This document shows positions 8,794 through 15,370 of a stretch of 64,000 nt of DNA, one piece after another. The translations under genes were made by a program, and so were the position numbers. Within the stretch, counting starts at the first letter, position 1; every line of letters begins with the position of its first letter. This stretch comes from Rhodopseudomonas telluris. GTDB taxonomy: Bacteria > Pseudomonadota > Alphaproteobacteria > Rhizobiales > Xanthobacteraceae. The DNA is taken from the NCBI RefSeq assembly GCF_042432815.1, contig NZ_JBHLWM010000003.1, positions 124,001 through 188,000 on the forward strand, written 5' to 3'. Below the pieces are notes generated by a model, which worked only from the letters and a program-made list of their open reading frames with translations, did not search any database and was not told the DNA's origin.

Positions 8794-9795
8794 CTACAGC
8801 ATCCCCGGCAGCACGCGATCCGGCGGCTTGTGGTTGTCGAGGAAGGTGCGGATGTTGATGATCACCTTCTCGCCCATCTCGACGCGGCCCTCGATGGTGG
8901 CCGAGCCCATGTGGGGCAGCAGCACGACCTTGCCGTGCTTGGCGAGGCGGACCAGCTTCGGATTGACCGCCGGCTCGTGCTCGTAGACGTCGAGGCCGGC
9001 GCCGGCGATGTCGCCGCTCTCGATCAGCTTGGTCAGCGTCTCCTCGTCGATCACCTCGCCGCGCGCGGTGTTGACGATGAAGGCGTCCTTGCGGATCAGC
9101 TTGAGACGGCGGGCCGACAGCAGATGGAAGGTCGCCGGCGTGTGCGGGCAGTTGACCGAGATGATGTCCATCCGGGCCAGCATCTGGTCGAGCGAATCCC
9201 AATAGGTCGCGCCGAGTTCGTCGGCGATCCGCGGCGCCACCGGCTTGCGGTTGTGGTAATGGATCTGCAGCCCGAAGGCGCGGGCGCGGCGCGCCACCGC
9301 CTGGCCGATCCGGCCCATGCCGATGATGCCGAGGCGCTTACCGCCGAGGCGGCGGCCGAGCATCCAGGTCGGCGACCAGCCGGGCCATTCGCCGCCCTCG
9401 GTAAGCAATGCGGCGCCTTCGATCATCCGCCGCGGCACCGCGAGAATCAGCGCCATCGTCATGTCGGCGGTGTCTTCGGTCAGCACCTTCGGGGTGTTGG
9501 TGACGGTGATGCCGCGCGCATGCGCGGCGGCGACGTCGAGATTGTCGATGCCGTTGCCGAAATGCGCGATCAGCTTGAGCTGACAATCGGGCTGGTTCAG
9601 CATCTCGGCCGTGATGGTGTCGGTGACGGTCGGCACCAGCACGTCGGCGGTGCGCGCCGCTTCGGCGAGCTTCTCGGCCGACATCGGCTCGTCGTCGAGA
9701 TTGAGCCGCGCGTCGAACAGCTCACGCATCCGGGTTTCGATCGAGTCCGGAAGCTTGCGGGTGACGACGACCAGAGGCTTCTTCTTAACCGACAT
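8794..9795 (-). CDS. D-2-hydroxyacid dehydrogenase (glyoxylate/hydroxypyruvate reductase type)
   Basis: Predicted 333-aa NAD(P)-dependent dehydrogenase of the D-isomer 2-hydroxyacid family, closest in feel to D-glycerate dehydrogenase/glyoxylate reductase (GyaR). Seen: the Rossmann motif LGIIGMGRIGQAVARRA, the catalytic Arg in NTARGEVID, Glu in LDVYEHEP and His in LLPHMGS, so the active site is complete. The N-terminal catalytic-domain block FGNGIDNLDVAAAHARGI is typical. Substrate cannot be fixed from sequence. A second, more distant relative lies at 60776-61762. Confidence 0.9.
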   Translation of the reverse strand: MSVKKKPLVVVTRKLPDSIETRMRELFDARLNLDDEPMSAEKLAEAARTADVLVPTVTDTITAEMLNQPDCQLKLIAHFGNGIDNLDVAAAHARGITVTNTPKVLTEDTADMTMALILAVPRRMIEGAALLTEGGEWPGWSPTWMLGRRLGGKRLGIIGMGRIGQAVARRARAFGLQIHYHNRKPVAPRIADELGATYWDSLDQMLARMDIISVNCPHTPATFHLLSARRLKLIRKDAFIVNTARGEVIDEETLTKLIESGDIAGAGLDVYEHEPAVNPKLVRLAKHGKVVLLPHMGSATIEGRVEMGEKVIINIRTFLDNHKPPDRVLPGML

Positions 9796-10038
9796 TCAAA
9801 CGCTCTCTGACGAGTCTGGCGCGACCGTTTAGTCCGCGTTAACCGACCTGTTCGACACTCCTGCTGCAGCGCGACCGCAGGGGTGGGTCCCTTCCGTTCG
9901 GTCCCTTCACCAGCTTGGGGTCACCGGATGCCTTCCGGCCTTCTCTAGCAGAAGACCGCGCCAAGACAAGGACCCCACCGTCCGGCTGTGGTTTCCCCCC
10001 AGCGACGCGCACGATCACCGAACTGAGGGGCGTGTCTG

Positions 10039-10563
10039 ATGAAGCTGAAGAGTCCGATCGCAGCATTGTTGTTCGCAGGTGCGATGGTAGGTGCCACGGC
10101 GCCTGTCCTCGCCGCGAAGGACTCGCCGCTGTCGGCCAGCGGGCTGCCGGTGCCGCGCTATGTCAGCCTCAAGTCGGATCACGTCAACGTCCGGGTCGGC
10201 CCGACCAAGGACAACGACGTCGCCTGGGTCTACACCCGCGCCGGACTGCCGGTGGAGATCACCGCCGAGTTCGAGAACTGGCGGCGGGTGCGCGATTCCG
10301 AAGGCGCCGAGGGCTGGGTCTATCACTCGCTGCTGTCCGGCCGCCGCACCGCGGTGATTACCATGAAGGACAAGGACGAACTCGCGACGCTGTACGAAAG
10401 CGCCTCGACCAGCGCCGCGGTGGCGGCGCGGCTGCAGGCCGGCGTGGTCGCGCAGATCAAGCGCTGCGACACCAACTGGTGCCGGATCATCGGCCAGGGC
10501 TTCGACGGCTGGATCGAGAAGCAGCGGCTGTGGGGCGTCTACGCCGACGAGCAGGTGAACTGA
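10039..10563 (+). CDS. Exported SH3-like domain protein
   Basis: Predicted 174-aa secreted protein. MKLKSPIAALLFAGAMVGATAPVLAA is a clear signal peptide with an AxA-type cleavage site. The mature part holds two bacterial SH3-like segments: VSLKSDHVNVRVGPTKDNDV..WRRVRDSEGAEGWVYHSLL and DELATLYESASTSAAVAARL..CDTNWCRIIGQGFDGWIEK. Such domains usually bind peptidoglycan or proteins in the periplasm. The two cysteines in CDTNWC could form a disulfide. No catalytic domain is present. The 243-bp region 9796-10038 upstream contains no feature I recognise. Confidence 0.8.
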   Translation: MKLKSPIAALLFAGAMVGATAPVLAAKDSPLSASGLPVPRYVSLKSDHVNVRVGPTKDNDVAWVYTRAGLPVEITAEFENWRRVRDSEGAEGWVYHSLLSGRRTAVITMKDKDELATLYESASTSAAVAARLQAGVVAQIKRCDTNWCRIIGQGFDGWIEKQRLWGVYADEQVN

Positions 10564-10612
10564 GCGCGGGGTTTGCGCGTCGTCCGAAGTGATGAAGCGG
10601 CGCCGCGACTCG

Positions 10613-10655
10613 CGTCGCCCTCACCCCAGCCCTCTCCCGCAGGCGGGAGAGGGAG
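10613..10655. repeat. Family A palindromic repeat, copy 5 (left of pair 3)
   Basis: CGTCGCCCTCACCCCAGCCC followed by TCTCCCGCAGGCGGGAGAGG, after the SH3 gene. The partner is at 10739-10785. Confidence 0.8.
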
Positions 10656-10738
10656 TCCCGCTGCGACTCGCGGGTCGGGCTCGATCGAAATTAGCGACGG
10701 AAGAGATAAATCATCACCTGCGCCGCACGCACGGCGAG

Positions 10739-10785
10739 CTCCCTCTCCCGCTTGCGGGAGAGGGTCGGGGTGAGGGCGACGCGCG
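10739..10785. repeat. Family A palindromic repeat, copy 6 (right of pair 3, inverted)
   Basis: CTCCCTCTCCCGCTTGCGGG followed by AGAGGGTCGGGGTGAGGGCG, immediately downstream of the irr stop. Inverted relative to 10613-10655. Confidence 0.8.
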
Positions 10786-10809
10786 GGGAGGCGCCAGCTC
10801 TGTAAAAGG

Positions 10810-11298
10810 TCAGCCCTTCTTGCGGATGCGGACGACGACGTCGATGCGGGCGATTTCGTAGCCTTCCGGCACTTCCGGGGTCGAGCGCAGCGCGACGTGC
10901 TGATCCGGAATGTCGATCAGCTCGTGGTTGTTCTCGAGATAGAAGTGCTGGTGCGCCGAGACGTTGGTGTCGAAATAGGTCTTGGTGCCGTCGACGCTGA
11001 CCTGGCGCAGCAGGCCGACTTCGGTGAGCTGGTTCAGGGTGTTGTACACGGTCGCCAGCGACACCGGGACCTTGGCCTGGCTGGCTTCTTCGTACAGCAT
11101 TTCGGCCGTCAGATGACGGTCGCCCTTGCCGAACAGCAGCCAGCCCAGCGCCATGCGCTGGCGGGTCGGGCGCAGGCCCACCGACTGCAGCATTTCGTTG
11201 ACGTCATGCCACGGGCAGCCATTGAGGTGCGGCTCGACGGCATGCGCCGACGTCACACTTTCCTCACGCGAATATGTCGCACGGTCTCCGATGTCCAC
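10810..11298 (-). CDS. irr: Irr, heme-responsive iron regulator (Fur family)
   Basis: Predicted 162-aa Fur-superfamily transcription factor that controls heme and iron genes in Rhizobiales. The heme regulatory motif is GCPWHDV (Cys28-Pro29), followed by NEMLQSVGLRPTRQRMALG and the DNA-reading block LATVYNTLNQLTEVGLLRQ. A histidine cluster (SAHQHFYLENNHEL) matches the second heme/metal site. The start is a GTG at 11298. It is supported by an AAAAAGGGA Shine-Dalgarno and by a promoter whose predicted start site lies about 22 nt upstream. Divergent from fabA. Confidence 0.95.
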   Translation of the reverse strand: MDIGDRATYSREESVTSAHAVEPHLNGCPWHDVNEMLQSVGLRPTRQRMALGWLLFGKGDRHLTAEMLYEEASQAKVPVSLATVYNTLNQLTEVGLLRQVSVDGTKTYFDTNVSAHQHFYLENNHELIDIPDQHVALRSTPEVPEGYEIARIDVVVRIRKKG

Positions 11299-11327
11299 GG
11301 CGGCGTCCCTTTTTACACAGTCAACTG

Positions 11328-11356
11328 ATTATAGGAAGCATTCCAAGGGGGTGCAA
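11328..11356 (-). promoter_or_regulatory. irr promoter with palindrome filling the spacer
   Basis: Read on the minus strand: -35 TTGCAC (11351-11356), exactly 17 bp, -10 TATAAT (11328-11333). The spacer holds the palindrome GGAATGCTTCC (11334-11344, half-sites GGAA/TTCC, 3-bp centre). A repressor there would block RNA polymerase. Irr itself or Fur/Mur are the natural candidates, but the site is not a clear match to the iron-control-element consensus I remember. Confidence 0.65.
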
Positions 11357-11548
11357 GCGCCTCGCAACTAGAACCATTCGGAGGTTTGACTTAAGGAGGA
11401 ATACGGAGGTGCCGCTTTGCCGGCCGCTGTGCCTATGTTAGAGACCCGCGCACCCGCTTGTTGCATAACGAACAGGCGGCCTCCGGAGGTGCTGCGACAC
11501 GGCCGGGTGATCGGATCTTCGCAGTACTGAGAAAAAGGCAAAGCCCGC

Positions 11549-12076
11549 ATGCAGGACCGTCGTTCCAGCTACGAGTATGAAGACCTGCTGGCCTGCGGCC
11601 GTGGCGAATTGTTCGGCGCCGGAAATGCGCAGCTCCCGCTGCCGCCGATGCTGATGTTCGACCGCATCACCACCATCACCGAGGACGGCGGCGAATTCGG
11701 CAAGGGCCATATCCGCGCCGAACTCGACGTCAATCCGGAGCTCTGGTTTTTCGCCTGCCACTTCAAGAACGACCCGGTGATGCCGGGCTGCCTCGGGCTG
11801 GACGCGATGTGGCAGATGGTCGGGTTCTTTCTCGGCTGGGTCGGCGGCGAAGGACCGGGCCGCGCGCTCGGCCTCGGGGAACTAAAGTTCACCGGGCAGG
11901 TGCTGCCGAACATCAGCAAAGTCGTCTACAATGTCGACATCAAGCGGGTCATGCGCTCCAAGCTGTGGCTTGGTATCGCAGACGGGTGGCTCTCGGCCGA
12001 TGACGAGGTCATCTACCGTGCGAAGGATCTCAAAGTCGGTCTGTTCAAGCAAACGGCTCAGCCCGTCGGCGGTTAA
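11549..12076 (+). CDS. fabA: 3-hydroxydecanoyl-ACP dehydratase/isomerase
   Basis: Predicted 175-aa FabA that dehydrates 3-hydroxydecanoyl-ACP and isomerises trans-2 to cis-3-decenoyl-ACP, the entry point of anaerobic unsaturated fatty acid synthesis. The catalytic His lies in FFACHFKNDPVMPGCLGL and the Asp in GLDAMWQMVGFF. LPPMLMFDRI and the length are standard for FabA. It heads fabA-fabB-fabI and is divergent from irr. Confidence 0.97.
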   Translation: MQDRRSSYEYEDLLACGRGELFGAGNAQLPLPPMLMFDRITTITEDGGEFGKGHIRAELDVNPELWFFACHFKNDPVMPGCLGLDAMWQMVGFFLGWVGGEGPGRALGLGELKFTGQVLPNISKVVYNVDIKRVMRSKLWLGIADGWLSADDEVIYRAKDLKVGLFKQTAQPVGG

Positions 12077-12142
12077 CCGCACGAGCCGGCCACAAAGCCG
12101 TGCCATCATCGCGAACGACCATGGAATGAACGAGGCGATCAT

Positions 12143-13369
12143 ATGAGACGCGTTGTTGTCACCGGGATGGGCATCGTCTCGTCGATCGGAAACAACACCC
12201 AGGAAGTGCTGGCGAGCCTGCACGATGCCAAATCCGGCATCTCGCGCGCCGAGAAGCATGCGGAGCTTGGGTTCCGCTCCCAGGTGCAGGGCGCCCCGTC
12301 GCTCAATCCGGCCGACGTCGTCGACCGCCGCGCCATGCGCTTCCTCGGCGAAGGCGCGGCGTGGAACCACGTCGCGATGGAACAGGCGCTGGCCGATTCC
12401 GGACTGGAAGAGAGCGACATCTCCAACCCGCGCACCGGCATCGTGATGGGCTCGGGCGGACCGAGTGCCCGCACCATCGTCGAAGCGGCCGACATTACCC
12501 GGACCAAGGGTCCGAAGCGCGTCGGCCCGTTCGCGGTGCCGAAGGCGATGAGCTCGACCGCCTCGGCGACGCTCGCCACCTGGTTCAAGATCAAGGGCGT
12601 CAACTACTCGATCTCGTCCGCCTGCGCGACGTCGAATCACTGCATCGGCAACGGCTACGAGCTGATCCAGTGGGGCAAGCAGGACATCGTGTTCGCCGGC
12701 GGCTGCGAAGAGCTCGACTGGTCGCTGTCGGTGCTGTTCGACGCGATGGGCGCGATGAGCTCGAAGTACAACGACACCCCGGCGACCGCGTCGCGGCCCT
12801 ACGACGTCAACCGCGACGGCTTCGTCATCGCCGGCGGCGCCGGCGTGCTGGTGCTGGAAGAACTCGAACACGCCAAGGCGCGCGGCGCCAAGATCTATGG
12901 CGAGATCGTCGGCTACGGCGCGACCAGCGACGGCTACGACATGGTGGCGCCGTCGGGCGAAGGCGCCGAGCGCTGCATGCAGATGGCGCTGGCGACCACC
13001 GGCGGCATCAAGATCGACTACATCAATCCGCACGCCACCTCGACGCCGGCCGGCGACGCGCCGGAAATCAACGCCATCCGCAACGTGTTCGGCGCCGGCG
13101 ACAAGTGCCCGCCGATCTCCGCCACCAAGGCGCTGACCGGGCATTCGCTCGGCGCCACCGGCGTGCAGGAGGCGATCTACTCGCTGCTGATGATGCAGAA
13201 CGGCTTCATCTGCGAGAGCGCCCACATCACCGAGCTCGACCCGGCCTTCGCCGACATGCCGATCGTGCGCAAGCGCATCGACAACGCCAAGCTGGGCGCC
13301 GTGCTGTCGAACTCGTTCGGCTTCGGCGGCACCAACGCCACGCTGGTGTTCAAGCGGCTGGAGGCGTGA
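12143..13369 (+). CDS. fabB: 3-oxoacyl-ACP synthase I
   Basis: Predicted 408-aa beta-ketoacyl-ACP synthase that elongates the cis-3-decenoyl-ACP made by FabA. The condensing-enzyme triad is intact: the nucleophile Cys in SISSACATSNHC, His in NPHATSTPAGD and His in GHSLGATGVQE. The N terminus MRRVVVTGMGIVSSIGNN is typical. It lies 66 bp downstream of fabA on the same strand, so it is likely cotranscribed. Confidence 0.97.
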   Translation: MRRVVVTGMGIVSSIGNNTQEVLASLHDAKSGISRAEKHAELGFRSQVQGAPSLNPADVVDRRAMRFLGEGAAWNHVAMEQALADSGLEESDISNPRTGIVMGSGGPSARTIVEAADITRTKGPKRVGPFAVPKAMSSTASATLATWFKIKGVNYSISSACATSNHCIGNGYELIQWGKQDIVFAGGCEELDWSLSVLFDAMGAMSSKYNDTPATASRPYDVNRDGFVIAGGAGVLVLEELEHAKARGAKIYGEIVGYGATSDGYDMVAPSGEGAERCMQMALATTGGIKIDYINPHATSTPAGDAPEINAIRNVFGAGDKCPPISATKALTGHSLGATGVQEAIYSLLMMQNGFICESAHITELDPAFADMPIVRKRIDNAKLGAVLSNSFGFGGTNATLVFKRLEA

Positions 13370-13418
13370 TGTCGAGGCTCTCGCCGGCCCCGGCGGGACG
13401 ACACATCCACATGCTACG

Positions 13419-13520
13419 ATCCTCATGGTGAGGAGGCGCCTCTTGGCGCCGTCTTGAACCATGAGTTGTTGACCACTTCATCCTTCGAGACGCGCGCGAT
13501 GCGCGCTCCTCAGGATGAGG
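13419..13520. repeat. Family B nested inverted repeat between fabB and fabI
   Basis: CCTCATGGTGAGGAG..CGTCTTGAACCATGAG, then CATCCTTCGAGACG..CTCCTCAGGATGAGG. The left half is a variant in which CATGGTGAGG replaces CATCCTGAGG. It sits inside the fab gene cluster and ends 25 bp before fabI. Confidence 0.8.
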
Positions 13521-13545
13521 TCCGAGCAGCGAGGAAGCGACGACA

Positions 13546-14355
13546 ATGCAAGGACTGATGCAGGGCAAGCGCGGGCTGATCATGGGCGTCGCCAACGACC
13601 ATTCGATCGCCTGGGGCATGGCCAAGACGCTGCACGCGCATGGCGCCGAGATCGCCTTCACCTATCAGGGCGACGCGCTGGCCCGCCGCGTCAAGCCGCT
13701 GGCGCAGTCGCTGAACTCCGACCTGGTGCTGCCCTGCGACGTCGAGGACATCGCCAGCGTCGACGCGGTATTCGACACGCTGAAGGAGAAGTGGGGCAAG
13801 CTCGACTTCGTCATCCACGCGATCGGCTTCTCCGACAAGAACGAGCTGCGCGGCGAATATATCGACACCAGCCGCGCGAACTTCTCGCGCACCATGGTGA
13901 TCTCCTGCTTCTCCTTCACCGAGGTCGCCAAGCGCGCCGCGGCGCTGATGACGGATGGCGGCGCGATGATCACGCTGACCTTCGGCGCGTCGGAACGCGC
14001 GATGCCGAACTACAACGTGATGGGCCTCGCCAAGGCGGCGCTGGAAGCCAGCGTGCGCTATCTCGCCTGCGACCTCGGCCCCAAGGGCATCCGCGTCAAC
14101 GCGGTGTCGGCCGGACCGGTGCGGACGCTGGCCGGCGCCGGCATCGGCGATTCGCGCGCGATGTTCGGCTTCATGGAAAAGCACTCCCCGCTCGGCCGCG
14201 GCGTGACGCTGGAAGAACTCGGCGGCTCGGCGCTGTACCTCTTGTCCAACCTGTCCGGCGGCGTCACCGGCGAAACCCACTACGTCGACTCCGGCTACAA
14301 CATCGTGCTGATGCCGAAGCCGGATGCGCTGAAGGCGGACGCCGACAAGGCGTAG
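13546..14355 (+). CDS. fabI: Enoyl-ACP reductase (NADH)
   Basis: Predicted 269-aa short-chain-dehydrogenase-like enoyl-ACP reductase, the last step of each fatty acid elongation cycle and the triclosan target. Seen: GLIMGVANDHSIAWGMAKTL (nucleotide binding), the Y-x6-K pair in PNYNVMGLAKAALEA, and AVSAGPVRTLAG. The position of E. coli Tyr146 appears to be Phe (ITLTFGASERAMPNY), as in mycobacterial InhA. A second in-frame ATG at 13558 (MQGKRG) is also possible. Confidence 0.95.
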   Translation: MQGLMQGKRGLIMGVANDHSIAWGMAKTLHAHGAEIAFTYQGDALARRVKPLAQSLNSDLVLPCDVEDIASVDAVFDTLKEKWGKLDFVIHAIGFSDKNELRGEYIDTSRANFSRTMVISCFSFTEVAKRAAALMTDGGAMITLTFGASERAMPNYNVMGLAKAALEASVRYLACDLGPKGIRVNAVSAGPVRTLAGAGIGDSRAMFGFMEKHSPLGRGVTLEELGGSALYLLSNLSGGVTGETHYVDSGYNIVLMPKPDALKADADKA

Positions 14356-14408
14356 TGAGCAAGGCCATCCGCGCGTTCAGTTCGCCGAACGCCGGCGTCG
14401 TGCCCGCG

Positions 14409-14455
14409 AGCCCTCACCCCAGCCCTCTCCCGCAAGCGGGAGAGGGGGCGCGCCG
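14409..14455. repeat. Family A palindromic repeat, copy 7 (left of pair 4)
   Basis: GAGCCCTCACCCCAGCCCTC followed by TCCCGCAAGCGGGAGAGGG, downstream of fabI. The partner is at 14546-14593. Confidence 0.8.
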
Positions 14456-14545
14456 GGCTTGGGGCGACGGGCGACATCATTCTCACGGGCCTCATCGATC
14501 TCATGCGCTGGTGAACTACGCGAGACCCCTCCCCGACCGCAGCCG

Positions 14546-14593
14546 GCTCCCTCTCCCGCTTGCGGGAGAGGGTTGGGGTGAGGGCGACGCGCG
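14546..14593. repeat. Family A palindromic repeat, copy 8 (right of pair 4, inverted)
   Basis: GCTCCCTCTCCCGCTTGCGG followed by GAGAGGGTTGGGGTGAGGGC. This is the last family A element in the window; I see none between here and 64 kb. Confidence 0.8.
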
Positions 14594-14649
14594 TCGCAGC
14601 ATCCGTCATCCGCGCCACAGCAGGGATCCCGTAGTCCCAAGCCCCGCGC

Positions 14650-15168
14650 TTACTTCTTCCGCTTGATCGAATTCAGCGCACCCGACGAGTTCACTTCGGG
14701 ATTCGGCGCGCCGTCGGCCTTGGACCATTCGACGCTCTGCTCGACGCCGCCGACGTTCAGTTGTGCCGGGCCGGCCAACACCAGCGAGATCCGGTTGTTG
14801 GCGCCGGTGGCTTTGAGCTGGCCCGGCCCGTCGCCGGCTTCCAGCGTGGTACTCACGGTGTTCTTGGCCACGCTTACCACCACATCCCTGGCGCGGCCGC
14901 CGCTGACGACGTTGTCCGAGCCCGACACCGACAGCTTCTGGCCCTGCTCGAAGCTGACCTTGTGCTTGCTGCCATGCACCGTGATCGTGCCGCATGCGCC
15001 GGTCAGCGCGATCTCGTTCTCGGCGCCGTACACGCCGACATCCTTGCCCTGGCAGTCGATGTCGCGACTGATCCCGACGCCCTGAATCTTGAGCTCGTTG
15101 TCGTCGGCGTGAGCGAGACCGAGAGAGGCCAAGGTCGCAGCGAAGATCACAGGCAGGCGCAGCAGCAT
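14650..15168 (-). CDS. Exported DUF3060-type repeat protein
   Basis: Predicted 172-aa secreted protein. MLLRLPVIFAATLASLGLAHA is a signal peptide, favouring the ATG at 15168 over one 42 bp further out. The mature region is a series of short beta-like repeats of the form (G)x(K/A)N-x-(V/I)S: GAENEIALTG, GSKHKVSFEQG, GSDNVVSGG, VAKNTVSTT, GANNRISLVL. This matches the DUF3060 pattern, a likely beta-helix. Two cysteines (IDCQGK, GACG) could form a disulfide. Function unknown; it lies downstream of the katG terminator. Confidence 0.65.
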   Translation of the reverse strand: MLLRLPVIFAATLASLGLAHADDNELKIQGVGISRDIDCQGKDVGVYGAENEIALTGACGTITVHGSKHKVSFEQGQKLSVSGSDNVVSGGRARDVVVSVAKNTVSTTLEAGDGPGQLKATGANNRISLVLAGPAQLNVGGVEQSVEWSKADGAPNPEVNSSGALNSIKRKK

Positions 15169-15314
15169 CGAGTCATCCTTGCGTCGTTGAAGGGACGCGA
15201 AGCAAAGCAAAGCCGATAATCGTCGTCAACGCCGCGGGGCGACGTGGAACCCGGGCGCATTTCGTCGCGCGGACATTGCCGTGCCGCGCCGTCGCGCCCT
15301 GCGACCAGACGCGA

Positions 15315-15340
15315 AAAGGGCGGCCCGAAGGCCGCCCTTT
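15315..15340 (-). terminator. Rho-independent terminator after katG
   Basis: AAAGGGCGGCC (15315-15325), loop CGAAG, GCCGCCCTTT (15331-15340), followed on the minus strand by TTTCGC. It lies about 30 bp past the katG stop. It shares its GGCGGCCCGAAGGCCGCC core with the pnp terminator at 24901-24924. Confidence 0.85.
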
Positions 15341-15370
15341 GTTAGTTGCTGCGTCGCGACGCGTTGATAC

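Noticed and set aside
9796..10038. Possible structured RNA upstream of the SH3 gene
   Set aside because: A few short complementary segments (GGATGCCTTCCGG) occur, but nothing matches SRP RNA, 6S or another class I know.
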